A DNA stretch of 64,000 nucleotides from the NCBI GenBank assembly GCA_007988745.1, contig BJUT01000016.1, positions 1-64,000 on the forward strand, given 5' to 3'. The notes beneath the pieces were generated by a model that saw only the letters and a list, made by a program, of their open reading frames with translations, had not been told where the DNA came from and ran no database searches. The stretch is from Pseudoalteromonas atlantica. GTDB lineage: Bacteria > Pseudomonadota > Gammaproteobacteria > Enterobacterales > Alteromonadaceae. Both the position numbers and the translations under genes were made by a program. Position 1 is the stretch's first letter. The number at the start of each line of letters is the position of its first letter. This document shows positions 10,009-19,842 of the stretch, piece by piece.

Positions 10009-12087
10009 ATGAAACTAAACTCACTGTACGTAGCACTTGTTGGTGCCATTAGCACAAGCGCCTTTGCCGCCCCTACTGACCTAGAGCGAATTGAAGTTAA
10101 AGGCAGCTATTTCAACGACTACAAAGTCGACAACGCCAACGGAGCAATGAGAACATCAGCGTCATTGTTAGAAACAGCGCAATCAGTCACTGTTATTAGC
10201 GATACAATAATTAGCGAGCAATTAGCAACCACACTTGGCGAAGTGCTTACTAACGATGCAAGCTTAACTGCCGGCTCTCAGCAACGTAACCGTGAAGTAT
10301 TTAACTTACGCGGCTTTGAACTTAGCTCTTCAACAGGCTACTTACGTGACGGGCACCAACATTGGTCTCACTACCAGCAACCGATTGAAATTCTACAACA
10401 AGTAGAAGTTATTAAAGGCCCATCAAGTATTTTATACGGACAATCAGGCCCAGGTGGCTTGATTAACATGGTGACAAAAAAGCCTACGGCAACTACATTA
10501 TTTAACGCCAGCGCAGATGTAGACCAACATGGCTCTACCCGCTTTATGCTAGACGCGGCTGGTGCACTTACCGACGCTGAAGATTTACGCGCACGCGGTA
10601 TTTTAGTAAAACAAGATGTTGATTATTGGCGCGAATACCAAAACGGCGAAAACCGTGAACGCGATCGTTTTTTAGGTGCTGTAATTGTTGATTACGATTT
10701 AAGCGACAACGCATTAGTACGTGTACATTACGACCGCACAGACGACGAAGCAGGCCTTGATACAGGTGCTTGGATAGATGACAACGCCAATGTGATTGGC
10801 GATGACAAAACTATTCGCGATATGTCTTGGGCATTTACCGACATAACAGTAGAAAACTTAGGCGTAGATTTTGAAGTGTACTTAAACGATCACTGGCAAG
10901 TTAAGCTTGGTTACAACGAGCAAACATTTGAGCGCCAGCGTTTTGAGTCTGCACCTCGTAAGCCAAGCACATTCGTAGAAGGCGATAGCTATGAGTCACG
11001 CCCTTACGACCGTTTTGACGATTGGCAGTTTAAAACCGCATTTATTGATTTTGTTGGCGAATTTAAAACCGGTAGTTTACAACATCAGTTTTTAATTGGT
11101 GCAAACTCGCTAGATTACTATTACGGACAACGCCGTACATCAGCAGAGTATTTTGATTTTGCCGCTGGCCAAAACGAGCCAAGCCGCCCAACAGTAAGCT
11201 ATAAATCAGATGATACTATTAGCGAAACTGAATACGACTACTACGGTATTTACGTTCAAGACTTAATTACTTTCTCGCCACAGTGGCAAGTATCATTAGG
11301 TGGCCGTTACGATGAGCAAAATAGAGAAGGCGCAGATAACGAGTCGTTCGTACCAAAAGTAGGTGTGCTTTATCACCCTAACCCTTCTGCGACTATTTAT
11401 GCTAGCTACTCAGAAGGTTTTGAGCCACAAGGTAGCGATACATTAGTAAGCGAAACTGACATCAACAACGGTATGAAGCTTGATGCTGTTACCTCTGAGC
11501 AAAAAGAGATTGGTGTTAAATGGCAACTATTTGATGACCGCCTAATGTTAAGCGGTGCTGTATTTGATATTAGCAAAAAAGGCACCTTAGTAACCGAAGC
11601 ACTTGAAGTGCCAGTCGGCGAATTTACCTCTGAAACAAACCAAGTAGGCGAGCAACGCCATAAAGGGCTTGAGCTAAGCGCGCAAGGTGCAGCTACCGAT
11701 CGCTTATTTGTTATGGCATCAACTATGTACTTAGATGCAAATTTTGAGCGTGACGAAGACCTACAAGGTAAACGCCCCACTGATGCTCCTAAATGGTCTG
11801 CATCACTTTGGACTCGCTATGAGTTAAACGACACCATTGCATTTAATGCCGGTGCATTTTATGAAGGTGAGCGCTTTGCCGATAGTGCAAACACAGTAGT
11901 AAAAGATGCTTACACACGAGTAGATGTAGGTGCAACTTACAAACTTAAAGTAAGTAAAACCGATGTAAACCTTCGTTTAAACATTGAAAACCTATTAGAC
12001 GAAAACTACTTAGGCGGCGGTGGCTTAAACAACGTTACCGTGGGCGAAGGCACAAATGTACGCCTAGCAGCTCAATTTAGCTTTTAA
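10009..12087 (+). CDS. TonB-dependent siderophore receptor
   Basis: This is a 692-residue outer-membrane receptor from the ATG at 10009; the frame also holds a TTG one codon earlier. A signal peptide ends at about residue 21 (AFA). The plug domain includes a TonB-box-like start (LERIEVKG) and the conserved QSVTVIS, VEVIKGPSSILYGQSGPGGLINMVTKKP. The rest is a 22-strand barrel ending in an aromatic residue (QFSF), as outer-membrane proteins do. It resembles the FhuE/ferrichrome-type siderophore receptor group. The ligand cannot be told from sequence. It would need TonB-ExbBD, not found in this window. A Fur-like site lies upstream and a strong terminator downstream, so it is probably monocistronic and iron-repressed. 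Confidence 0.9.
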   Translation: MKLNSLYVALVGAISTSAFAAPTDLERIEVKGSYFNDYKVDNANGAMRTSASLLETAQSVTVISDTIISEQLATTLGEVLTNDASLTAGSQQRNREVFNLRGFELSSSTGYLRDGHQHWSHYQQPIEILQQVEVIKGPSSILYGQSGPGGLINMVTKKPTATTLFNASADVDQHGSTRFMLDAAGALTDAEDLRARGILVKQDVDYWREYQNGENRERDRFLGAVIVDYDLSDNALVRVHYDRTDDEAGLDTGAWIDDNANVIGDDKTIRDMSWAFTDITVENLGVDFEVYLNDHWQVKLGYNEQTFERQRFESAPRKPSTFVEGDSYESRPYDRFDDWQFKTAFIDFVGEFKTGSLQHQFLIGANSLDYYYGQRRTSAEYFDFAAGQNEPSRPTVSYKSDDTISETEYDYYGIYVQDLITFSPQWQVSLGGRYDEQNREGADNESFVPKVGVLYHPNPSATIYASYSEGFEPQGSDTLVSETDINNGMKLDAVTSEQKEIGVKWQLFDDRLMLSGAVFDISKKGTLVTEALEVPVGEFTSETNQVGEQRHKGLELSAQGAATDRLFVMASTMYLDANFERDEDLQGKRPTDAPKWSASLWTRYELNDTIAFNAGAFYEGERFADSANTVVKDAYTRVDVGATYKLKVSKTDVNLRLNIENLLDENYLGGGGLNNVTVGEGTNVRLAAQFSF

Positions 12088-12107
12088 TTTATAAAACTTA
12101 TACTTAT

Positions 12108-12141
12108 AAAGCCCGCACAATAATAATTGTGCGGGCTTTTT
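12108..12141 (+). terminator. intrinsic terminator after the siderophore receptor
   Basis: AAAGCCCGCACAA pairs with TTGTGCGGGCTTT over a 6-base loop, giving a 13-bp perfect stem followed by Ts. Confidence 0.92.
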
Positions 12142-12238
12142 ACTGCCTATTAAAAACACCACTGCATTCATCTCATCTATTTTTTAAAGCCTTTAAAAAG
12201 TGCTCTAATACACTTAATTATAAAAAGGCTTACTCTAT

Positions 12239-13639
12239 ATGAAAAAAATTATTACAGCGCTACTAATGACTAGCAGCCTCAGCGTTAGCGCAAACAATGC
12301 AGAATTCACCACAACGCAATTACAACAGGTTGATGAGGTGCGCAGTGCTGCGCTTAAAAGCCATTTGAGCTACGAGCTACTCGAGTCACTCACAACAGAA
12401 GTTGGCCCTCGCTTACCCGGCACTGAAAACGATAAAAAAGCAGTAGCATGGGCTAAAGCAAAATTTAACGAACTTGGTTTTGATAAAGTATGGCTTGAAG
12501 AAGCAACATTTCCAAAATGGCGCCGTTATAGCGAAAGCGGAAAAATACTCACCCCAAGTGAGCAACCTCTGCATTTAACTGCGCTGGGTAACAGTGTAAG
12601 CACACCTGATGATGGCATTAGTGCACCGGTTGTGTTGTTTGAAACATTGGATGAGCTAATTGCAGCACCAGCAAATAGCTTAGAAGGTAAAATTGCCTAT
12701 ATTAATTACCGCATGAACCGCGACATAGACGGCAACGGATACGGCCCCGCAGTAAAAGCACGTGCCACAGGCGCAATTGAAGCTGCAAAAAAAGGCGCGG
12801 TTGCTTACATGATGCGCTCAGTGAGCACAGCTCACCATCGCTTTGCTCACACTGGTGGTAGTTACTATAAAGAAGGGGTTAAAAAAATACCTAACGTAAC
12901 TATTGCCAACCCGGATGCGGATCAAATAGCGCGCTTAGTGGCCTTAAACAAAAAGGTAACGGTTAATATAAATGTACAAACACAAAGCCTAGGAGAAGGC
13001 ACAAGCTATAACGTTATAGGCCAATTTAATGGCTCCGAAAACCCAGAACAATATGTGTTAATTGGTGGCCACCTAGACTCGTGGGATTTAGGCACTGGCG
13101 CATTAGATGATGGCGCAGGAGTTGCGTTAACAATGGCTGCGGCTAAACACATTAGCGATGTTAAACGCCCTAAGCGCAGTATTCGTGTTGTACTGTTTGC
13201 AGCAGAAGAACTTGGGCTTTGGGGTGCAAAAGCTTACTTTGCACAACATAAAAGCGATTTACATAATATAGTTGCAGCTGCTGAGTCGGACTTTGGCGCC
13301 GATGTAGTATATGGTTTTGAGTCGAATGTTAATGCGGCTTCTCTGCCAGTAGTACGTGCCATAGCAAAAGAGCTGGCTGCGTTAAACATTGAGTACATTG
13401 GTAAAAACCAGGCTAACGGCGGGCCTGATTTAATCCCATTAAAAAAAGCGGTGTCGGCACCTATATTTGAGTTGGCCCAAGATGGCACTGATTACTTTGA
13501 TTACCATCACACAGCTGATGACACACTCGATAAAGTAACGCCTGCTAAACTGCGCCAAAATACCGCTGCGTATGCTGTATTTGCGTTAATGGCAGCAGAT
13601 GCCAAAACAACAATTCAACCGAAAGCGCAGGCTAACTAA
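12239..13639 (+). CDS. secreted M28 family zinc peptidase (carboxypeptidase Q-like)
   Basis: This is a 466-residue exported metallopeptidase with a signal peptide cut after about residue 18 (VSA). The N-terminal part matches the PGCP/carboxypeptidase Q type and carries a PA-domain-like insert around residues 120-240. The M28 catalytic core has all expected zinc ligands: His278 and the following Asp in GGHLDSWDLG, Asp in GALDDGAG, Glu pair in AAEELGLWG, Asp in AESDFGAD, and His in DYHHTADDT. It probably trims dipeptides or free amino acids from peptides in the periplasm or outside the cell. It stands alone between a terminator and the next gene's hairpin leader. Confidence 0.9.
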   Translation: MKKIITALLMTSSLSVSANNAEFTTTQLQQVDEVRSAALKSHLSYELLESLTTEVGPRLPGTENDKKAVAWAKAKFNELGFDKVWLEEATFPKWRRYSESGKILTPSEQPLHLTALGNSVSTPDDGISAPVVLFETLDELIAAPANSLEGKIAYINYRMNRDIDGNGYGPAVKARATGAIEAAKKGAVAYMMRSVSTAHHRFAHTGGSYYKEGVKKIPNVTIANPDADQIARLVALNKKVTVNINVQTQSLGEGTSYNVIGQFNGSENPEQYVLIGGHLDSWDLGTGALDDGAGVALTMAAAKHISDVKRPKRSIRVVLFAAEELGLWGAKAYFAQHKSDLHNIVAAAESDFGADVVYGFESNVNAASLPVVRAIAKELAALNIEYIGKNQANGGPDLIPLKKAVSAPIFELAQDGTDYFDYHHTADDTLDKVTPAKLRQNTAAYAVFALMAADAKTTIQPKAQAN

Positions 13640-13680
13640 TAACTGACATACTTACTTACAGTTTGTCACTTTGATAAACG

Positions 13681-13725
13681 CACTCCTTGTTTTACCTTTA
13701 TATAAATTAAATAAAACAAGGAGTG
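13681..13725 (+). promoter_or_regulatory. leader hairpin that sequesters the ribosome binding site of the next gene
   Basis: CACTCCTTGTTTTA at 13681-13694 pairs perfectly over 14 bp with TAAAACAAGGAGTG at 13712-13725, leaving an AT-rich 17-base loop. The right arm contains AAGGAG (13718-13723), which sits 9 bases before the ATG at 13733. The ribosome binding site is therefore fully inside the stem. There is no U run after it, so it is a poor intrinsic terminator for the preceding peptidase gene. A translational switch such as an RNA thermometer is an inference. Confidence 0.55.
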
Positions 13726-13732
13726 TGCGGGC

Positions 13733-14674
13733 ATGTTGCTTTTCAATACGAGTCAGTCGTTTCCTCATTTTGCACAAACACAGTGCTGCCCTAACTGCCA
13801 TAGCCGCGCCTATCATCTAATAAACCAAAGTCGTTTTTTACGCTTTACGGTTATTCCTGTTCTACCTTTAGCACTAAACTATAAATACGAATGCTATCAA
13901 TGCGGCCATAATACGCCTGTAAAATTAAAGCAGTTACCGACGTTTGAAATTTTCACTCTACCTAAATACTTTATAGGGGTATTTTTAGCGTTATGGGTGG
14001 GTTTATTTTTTTACCAACAACACGCTGCTGCGCAAGCGCAAAAGCAAAGCTACTTAACTAACCCTAAAGCCTACGATACGTATTTAGTACACGCTGATAA
14101 ATTTACTCATGAGCCCTGGACACTCACCAACTTAAAAGTTGCGCAAGTTTTAAGTTTTGACGAGCAGTTTATTACGTTTCAAGTAAGTAACTACAGCTAT
14201 AAGCGCAACAAAGGCATTACTACTGCAATGCGTACCAGCTTATTAGTACAAAGAGGTTACTTCTCAGATGACAAAATTACTTTGCCTCGTAGCGAAGTAA
14301 AAAGACTTTACAACGACGGGGTGATTTACGACGTACTGCGCCCCTCAGCAAATAGTTTATATGGTGGGTTTGTTATGTTTCCGCCAAAACCAAAACCGCT
14401 ATATAAAGGCTTAAAGCTCGACAAAAATAACCAACAGGGCATTACGTATTTTAAAAACGGACAGTATAGCGATGCGCTTGAGAGTTTTACTCTAGCCGCA
14501 AATGCCGGCTCGCAATGGGGGCAGCTCAATCTTGCGCAAATGTACCGAGATGGACAAGGCGTGACTCAAAATGTACAAACAGCAAAACATTGGTATGAGC
14601 AGGCAATAGCGCAAGGTAATAGCAAAGCGAAAATAGAATTAGAGGAAATGTGTGATAAAGCAAACTGCAAATAA
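13733..14674 (+). CDS. zinc-ribbon, single-pass membrane protein with C-terminal Sel1 repeats
   Basis: I do not recognise a named family for this 313-residue protein. The N-terminus holds two cysteine pairs (Cys19/Cys22 in CPNC, Cys54/Cys57 in CYQC) that look like a zinc ribbon. A membrane helix follows at about 80-97. The middle (about 110-220) is an unassigned soluble region. The last 80 residues form a TPR/Sel1-like repeat (YFKNGQYSDALESFTLAANAG, then LAQMYRDGQGVTQN). The topology would put the zinc ribbon in the cytoplasm and the repeats in the periplasm. The ribosome binding site is strong but lies inside a 14-bp hairpin. A convergent terminator is shared with the S9 peptidase gene. Confidence 0.7.
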   Translation: MLLFNTSQSFPHFAQTQCCPNCHSRAYHLINQSRFLRFTVIPVLPLALNYKYECYQCGHNTPVKLKQLPTFEIFTLPKYFIGVFLALWVGLFFYQQHAAAQAQKQSYLTNPKAYDTYLVHADKFTHEPWTLTNLKVAQVLSFDEQFITFQVSNYSYKRNKGITTAMRTSLLVQRGYFSDDKITLPRSEVKRLYNDGVIYDVLRPSANSLYGGFVMFPPKPKPLYKGLKLDKNNQQGITYFKNGQYSDALESFTLAANAGSQWGQLNLAQMYRDGQGVTQNVQTAKHWYEQAIAQGNSKAKIELEEMCDKANCK

Positions 14675-14702
14675 AAAATGGCCAGTTAAACTGGCCATTT
14701 TC
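14675..14702. terminator. bidirectional terminator between convergent genes
   Basis: AAAATGGCCAGT pairs with ACTGGCCATTTT over a 3-base TAA loop. As run on the left and Ts on the right. It serves both the Sel1 protein gene (stop at 14674) and the S9 peptidase gene (stop at 14724). Confidence 0.85.
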
Positions 14703-14723
14703 AATCTTCGTTCATACTTATAA

Positions 14724-16682
14724 TTAGAAAGTCATATGCTCATCTAAAAAGTTAAGTACCTGCTTGTAGTAGCGTGTTCTGTGCTCTGCTTTATAAAAGC
14801 CATGCCCTTCATCTTCAAGTAACTCGTATATATAAGGATGGTTTTCTTTTTTTAGTGCTGCAACTAAAGACTCAGCTTGCTCAATTGGTGCTCTTTCATC
14901 CTGCCCACCATGTACAATTAAAACTGGCGCTTTAAGCTTGTCTATGTTGTAGCTAGGTGAAAAACGCTTTAAAAGTGCCTCATCAGTACCAAGCGCGCTT
15001 TTAAGATAGCGCTGTCCACGGTCACGTTCAGAGATATCGCCTTCTTCAAACATTAGCGGTAAATCGTACACCCCAACTACACCAATAGCACACTGAAACA
15101 TATCAGGTTCTAAAATTGCACTTTGTAGTGCCGAATAGCCACCAAAACTTGCGCCCATTATACAAATATTATCTTTATTTACAGTGCCTTGCTCTATTAA
15201 GTATTTTACACCGTCAATAATGTCGTATTGTATTTCAGCACCCCATTTTTTATGTCCGGCATGTTCAAAGTTGCGGCCAAAGCCACCAGAGCCTCTAAAG
15301 TTAACTTTTAGTACTGCAATGCCTCTACTGGCTAATAGCTGAGCTTCGCTCTCATAGCCCCACCAATCTCTTGGTCCATGAGGACCACCGTGAGGCATAA
15401 CAACTAAAGGTAAGTTTTTCTCATCAGTATTATTAGGGATGGTTAAATATCCGTATATTGTTAAGCCATCACGCGCTTTATAATTTACAGGTTTGGTTAT
15501 AGCCATTTCACTTGGCTTGATCCAGCTTTTAGTCGCAAACAAAAAGCGTAAGCTATTCTTTTTGGCATCGAACAAGTAGTAACTGCCAGGGTTAGTATCG
15601 CTTGACGCAAAGATAATACTCTTCTCACCATCTTCAGTACTACTAACAAGCTGAACTTGCTGCCCTTGAAGGGATTGTATTAATGCCTTTAAGCGCTCAC
15701 TTTTATGTGAATTATTTATAAAGGAATAGGCAGGATAGCCAAGCTCATTTTCAATTGCGAATAATTCTTTAGAAACTTCATCTACCCACACTTTTTTTGG
15801 AGAGACCTGTGGTTCTTTATGCAAAAGCTCAAACTTTTTACTCTCTAAATTTAGTTTATAAAGCCCCTTTGCTTCGCCATTTTCTGACGCTGTAACATAA
15901 ACAGAAGCACCGGTACTATCAAACGCATGGAGGCTAATATCAGTGTATTTTAACTCTCCTAAATCAAGCTGTTGCCATTCACCACCTGACTTCTCACGGG
16001 TATAAATTTTTTGATTAATATAATCATCGTTTGAAACAGCAACACGCACATTACCATCATGATCTGTTAAAAAGCCTGCCATTTTTGATGGTGAGCGAGC
16101 GACTCTTTTTCGCTTTCCGCTGTAAATATCAACTTCATAAACTATTGTATGCGGCTCATTTGAAGCGCTCCATGGGTAGGTTAGGATCAGCATTTTACGC
16201 CTATCATGAATAAGCGGGTCTAGTACATAAGAAGTACCAAGTATGGGTGTCGCTTTTTTTATACGGGTTCCTGTTTGCATTTCACCTTGGTAACCCACTA
16301 AATATTTGCCTCGGCTACCATCAGCATTTACACCAAAAAGCTCACCATGAAATTCGGGATGATCTTTCCAGCCTTTAATGTACTCTTTAGCCAGTACAAT
16401 TCTTTCATTGTTAACCCAATAATAATTACCAACCTGGGCATCATTAGGAAACCTAATTGCATGACTTACTTTAAATGTATCAGTGCTTAGCACCATTAAT
16501 ACATTTTTTCCTTCTGGGCGAGTAATTACAGCTAAGTATTTTCCATCAGGTGAAATTTTCACACCTGCAAACTCTATATCTTTACTAAAGCTTTCTATCG
16601 GTACCAAGTCGTTACTTGCTGTAGTATGAGAGCTAAAAATACTAGCCAGCAATAAAGACAGACAAGCCAAAAACTTATTCAT
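14724..16682 (-). CDS. secreted S9 family peptidase (prolyl oligopeptidase/acylaminoacyl-peptidase type)
   Basis: This is a 652-residue exported serine peptidase with a signal peptide of about 22 residues. An N-terminal seven-bladed propeller region (about 40-390) contains beta-propeller strands such as ISPDGKYLAVITRP. The C-terminal alpha/beta hydrolase domain carries the nucleophile Ser512 in GASFGGYSA, an Asp in HGGQDERAP and a His in DEGHGF, giving a full triad. The oxyanion region MPHGGPHGPRD is typical of S9C peptidases. It probably degrades short peptides in the periplasm or medium. A good ribosome binding site (AAGGA) precedes the ATG. No operon partner is close. Confidence 0.92.
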   Translation of the reverse strand: MNKFLACLSLLLASIFSSHTTASNDLVPIESFSKDIEFAGVKISPDGKYLAVITRPEGKNVLMVLSTDTFKVSHAIRFPNDAQVGNYYWVNNERIVLAKEYIKGWKDHPEFHGELFGVNADGSRGKYLVGYQGEMQTGTRIKKATPILGTSYVLDPLIHDRRKMLILTYPWSASNEPHTIVYEVDIYSGKRKRVARSPSKMAGFLTDHDGNVRVAVSNDDYINQKIYTREKSGGEWQQLDLGELKYTDISLHAFDSTGASVYVTASENGEAKGLYKLNLESKKFELLHKEPQVSPKKVWVDEVSKELFAIENELGYPAYSFINNSHKSERLKALIQSLQGQQVQLVSSTEDGEKSIIFASSDTNPGSYYLFDAKKNSLRFLFATKSWIKPSEMAITKPVNYKARDGLTIYGYLTIPNNTDEKNLPLVVMPHGGPHGPRDWWGYESEAQLLASRGIAVLKVNFRGSGGFGRNFEHAGHKKWGAEIQYDIIDGVKYLIEQGTVNKDNICIMGASFGGYSALQSAILEPDMFQCAIGVVGVYDLPLMFEEGDISERDRGQRYLKSALGTDEALLKRFSPSYNIDKLKAPVLIVHGGQDERAPIEQAESLVAALKKENHPYIYELLEDEGHGFYKAEHRTRYYKQVLNFLDEHMTF

Positions 16683-16797
16683 TAAAGTTCCTTTTATTTA
16701 TTTTTGATTGAGCTTTTATGTTACATACTTTTAACAAAAATATACACCATACTTCTTCCCTTTATGTAAACAGGCGTAAATTAATAGGGTTATAAAT

Positions 16798-17709
16798 CTA
16801 ATGCTTAGGGTTAGTAAGCTTACTCCAAACTAAATGCAGAATAACAATGCATAGCCCTGCTACTACTCCTAGTAATCCGTCAAATATAAGGGGGGCTAAT
16901 GTTTCGCCGGTGCCATTTAATAACGACTTGCCTATGGCTATTACTTCTAATTGCCAATGATGTAGTAGCTCAATACCGTGGGATAAAATGCCGCCACCGA
17001 CTAAAAACATGGCCACCGTGCCGGCAAAGGCTAAAAATTGCATAAGCCTTGGCGCTGCAGCTAATAACCCCTTACCAAGCATCTCTTTAAATTTATTAGC
17101 CGACACCTTTGATTGATTAAGCAAATACAACCCTGCGTCATCAAGCTTTACGATACCGGCTACAAGGCCGTATACACCTATAGTCATTAATACGGCTATA
17201 ACACACAGTACAAGCGCCTGATTTACAAGTGTGGCACCTGCAACCGTTCCTAAGGTGATCACTATAATTTCGGCTGATAGAATAAAGTCGGTGCGTATGG
17301 CTCCTTTTACTTTTTGCTTTTCATACTCAGCTGGGTCTAATTGCTGCGACTCATCAGCCTCTTTTTCGGGGTGAGGTAAAAACCGAGCAAATACTTTCTC
17401 AGCGCCTTCAAAACATAAAAATAAGCCACCGATTATTAGCAGCGGGGTTATTAACCAAGGCAGCCATACACTTATGAGCAATGCACCAGGGACCAAAATG
17501 GCTTTATTTAAAAATGAGCCCTTTGCCACAGCCCAAACTACGGGTAATTCGCGGTCGGCTGTAACCCCTGTAACTTGCTGAGCATTAAGTGCTAAGTCGT
17601 CACCAAGTACACCGGCTGTTTTTTTAGTGGCGACTTTACTCATTGTGGCAATGTCATCAAGTAAGGTGGTTATATCATCAAGTAATGTTAAAAGGTTAAT
17701 GCCTGCCAT
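16798..17709 (-). CDS. DUF808 family inner-membrane protein (YedI-like)
   Basis: This is a 303-residue polytopic protein, close in length to E. coli YedI. The N-terminus (GINLLTLLDDITTLLDDIATMSKVATKKTAGVLGDDLALNA) is the hallmark of DUF808. Several membrane helices follow: about 68-98, 150-190, 215-240 and 275-298. A charged loop around 105-130 contains HPEKEADE. The function of the family is not known. An AGGA motif stands close before the ATG. It is transcribed away from the MliC-like gene and has no obvious operon partner. Confidence 0.88.
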   Translation of the reverse strand: MAGINLLTLLDDITTLLDDIATMSKVATKKTAGVLGDDLALNAQQVTGVTADRELPVVWAVAKGSFLNKAILVPGALLISVWLPWLITPLLIIGGLFLCFEGAEKVFARFLPHPEKEADESQQLDPAEYEKQKVKGAIRTDFILSAEIIVITLGTVAGATLVNQALVLCVIAVLMTIGVYGLVAGIVKLDDAGLYLLNQSKVSANKFKEMLGKGLLAAAPRLMQFLAFAGTVAMFLVGGGILSHGIELLHHWQLEVIAIGKSLLNGTGETLAPLIFDGLLGVVAGLCIVILHLVWSKLTNPKH

Positions 17710-17842
17710 GTTGCTTCCTAGCTAAAAAATAATGCTATCAACATAGCGTAATCCGTAATTTTCACCAACGGTTAATTTTGCTTTGTTATGCTGATTAAAC
17801 GCACTGATTTTTATCAATGGCAAACTTACTTAGGGGATATTA

Positions 17843-18136
17843 ATGAAAGCATTGGTGGTTATTTTTACAAGCATGCTGGTTTTATCAGCCTGTAGTAATG
17901 AGTCTAAAAGTACCCACTACTTATGCAACGAGCGCGTAGTAGAATTAGCCCGCCAAGGAGCGGGGGCAACACTTACTTTAAATGAGCAAACATATACGCT
18001 TAATAAAGAGCCGAGCGCATCAGGGGTAAAGTATATTAATGAGCGAGTGCTATTTTGGTCTAAAGCCGATGAAGCGATGTTGATTGTTTCAGGTAATAAA
18101 TACCACTGCCAACTTCAACAAGCCGACGCCTTATAA
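17843..18136 (+). CDS. MliC-like lysozyme inhibitor lipoprotein
   Basis: This is a 97-residue lipoprotein. The signal sequence ends in the lipobox LSAC, so Cys17 would be lipidated and the protein anchored to a membrane facing the periplasm. The mature part has the MliC family pattern: an early YxC (HYLC), a central SASG followed by the VKYINERVLFWSKADEAML segment, and a C-terminal Cys (YHC) that can bond to the first. Proteins of this family bind and inhibit C-type lysozymes of animal hosts, protecting peptidoglycan. It lies alone between divergent DUF808 and ubiD. A GGGG stretch serves as ribosome binding site. Confidence 0.8.
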   Translation: MKALVVIFTSMLVLSACSNESKSTHYLCNERVVELARQGAGATLTLNEQTYTLNKEPSASGVKYINERVLFWSKADEAMLIVSGNKYHCQLQQADAL

Positions 18137-18200
18137 TTTTGTCGTTCGCGATTTAAACTTTTTCTTTTTTCTCATCGTAATAAATAGCCTGTTTTTACGC

Positions 18201-18241
18201 TAAACAACTGCACATGCATTTGTTGTTTAGTTGGGTATAAT
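18201..18241 (+). promoter_or_regulatory. dyad and -10-like element upstream of ubiD
   Basis: TAAACAAC at 18201-18208 and GTTGTTTA at 18222-18229 form an 8-bp inverted repeat. It is followed by a perfect TATAAT at 18236-18241, 31 bases before the ubiD ATG. The dyad covers the place of a -35 element and could be an operator or part of a leader. No matching known factor is recognised. Confidence 0.3.
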
Positions 18242-18272
18242 ACTTTCACTTTTTGCTTAGTAGCGGCCTACC

Positions 18273-19739
18273 ATGAAATATAAAGATTTACGTGATTTTA
18301 TCGATTTGCTTGAAAAAAAAGGCGAACTTAAACGTATTACTCAAGAAATCGACCCGTATCTTGAAATGACCGAAATAGCCGACCGTACATTACGTGCTAA
18401 AGGCCCCGCATTATTGTTCGAAAACCCAAAAGGTCACAGCATGCCTGTGCTTGCAAACTTATTTGGTACACCTAAGCGCGTTGCTATGGGCATGGGCCAA
18501 GAAGATGTAAGCGAGCTGCGTGAAGTTGGCAAGCTACTCGCTTTTTTAAAAGAGCCCGAGCCACCAAAAGGGATTAAAGAAGCACTAGGGCAAATTCCGG
18601 TATTTAAACAAGTACTCAATATGCCGGCTAAAGAAGTTAAAAAAGCACCGTGCCAACAGGTTGTTCTAGAAGGTGACGAGGTAGATTTAACTAAGTTACC
18701 AATACAGCACTGCTGGCCTGGAGATGCCGCCCCCCTTATTACTTGGGGTTTAACTGTTACCAAAGGGCCTTATAAAAAGCGCCAAAATTTGGGTATTTAC
18801 CGCCAGCAGCTATTAGGTAAAAATAAAATAATTATGCGTTGGTTATCGCATCGCGGTGGCGCACTCGATTTTCAAGAATGGTGTAAAGAAAACCCCGGCG
18901 AACCGTACCCAGTTTCGGTTGCATTAGGAGCTGATCCTGCCACTATTTTAGGTGCGGTGACACCTGTGCCAGACACGTTAAGCGAATATGCCTTTGCTGG
19001 CTTACTGCGCGGTAGTAAAACAGAAGTGGTTAAGTCAATTTCAAATGACTTACAGGTCCCTGCCAGTGCCGAAATAGTACTTGAAGGCTACATTATGCCT
19101 GGCGAAATGGCTCCCGAGGGGCCATATGGCGACCACACGGGTTATTACAATGAAGTTGATGATTTTCCTGTGATGACAGTGACCCATTTAACACACCGTA
19201 AAAACCCAATTTACCATAGTACATTTACCGGCCGTCCACCTGATGAGCCAGCTATTTTAGGTGTGGCATTAAACGAAGTGTTTGTGCCTATATTGCAAAA
19301 GCAGTTTCCAGAAATCGTCGACTTTTACTTACCACCCGAAGGCTGCTCTTACCGTATGGCCGTGGTAACCATGAAAAAACAATACCCAGGCCATGCTAAG
19401 CGCGTCATGATGGGCGTATGGTCGTTTTTACGTCAGTTTATGTACACTAAGTTTGTTATTGTTTGCGATGATGATGTAAATGCCCGTGACTGGAACGATG
19501 TTATTTGGGCCATCACTACCCGTATGGACCCTGCGCGCGACACCACATTAATTGAAAACACGCCAATAGATTACCTCGATTTTGCATCGCCGGTATCTGG
19601 GCTTGGCTCAAAAATGGGTATGGATGCAACAAATAAGTGGCCAGGTGAAACCGACCGCGAATGGGGCGAGCCAATTGTCATGGATAAAGCGACAAAAGAT
19701 CGTGTTGACGAAATTTGGCAAAGCCTCGATATACTTTAA
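18273..19739 (+). CDS. ubiD: 3-octaprenyl-4-hydroxybenzoate carboxy-lyase UbiD
   Basis: This is a 488-residue UbiD decarboxylase (497 in E. coli), which removes the carboxyl group from prenylated 4-hydroxybenzoate during ubiquinone synthesis. It needs prenylated FMN made by UbiX, which is not in this window. Family signatures include [21 protein letters not shown] at the start, [11 protein letters not shown], and the prFMN/metal-binding region with NLGIYRQQ and [10 protein letters not shown]. The catalytic E(x)nE pattern lies in the [15 protein letters not shown] segment. The fre gene follows 103 bases later on the same strand, as in E. coli, where fre lies next to ubiD. Confidence 0.96.
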   Translation: MKYKDLRDFIDLLEKKGELKRITQEIDPYLEMTEIADRTLRAKGPALLFENPKGHSMPVLANLFGTPKRVAMGMGQEDVSELREVGKLLAFLKEPEPPKGIKEALGQIPVFKQVLNMPAKEVKKAPCQQVVLEGDEVDLTKLPIQHCWPGDAAPLITWGLTVTKGPYKKRQNLGIYRQQLLGKNKIIMRWLSHRGGALDFQEWCKENPGEPYPVSVALGADPATILGAVTPVPDTLSEYAFAGLLRGSKTEVVKSISNDLQVPASAEIVLEGYIMPGEMAPEGPYGDHTGYYNEVDDFPVMTVTHLTHRKNPIYHSTFTGRPPDEPAILGVALNEVFVPILQKQFPEIVDFYLPPEGCSYRMAVVTMKKQYPGHAKRVMMGVWSFLRQFMYTKFVIVCDDDVNARDWNDVIWAITTRMDPARDTTLIENTPIDYLDFASPVSGLGSKMGMDATNKWPGETDREWGEPIVMDKATKDRVDEIWQSLDIL

Positions 19740-19842
19740 GCACGCTTAGTGAATATAAACAGGCTATAAAATAACCCCGCAGATATGTTAATATTGCTCC
19801 ACTTAACTGCATATCTGCGTAAACGCTGCTAAAAGGTAAAAA

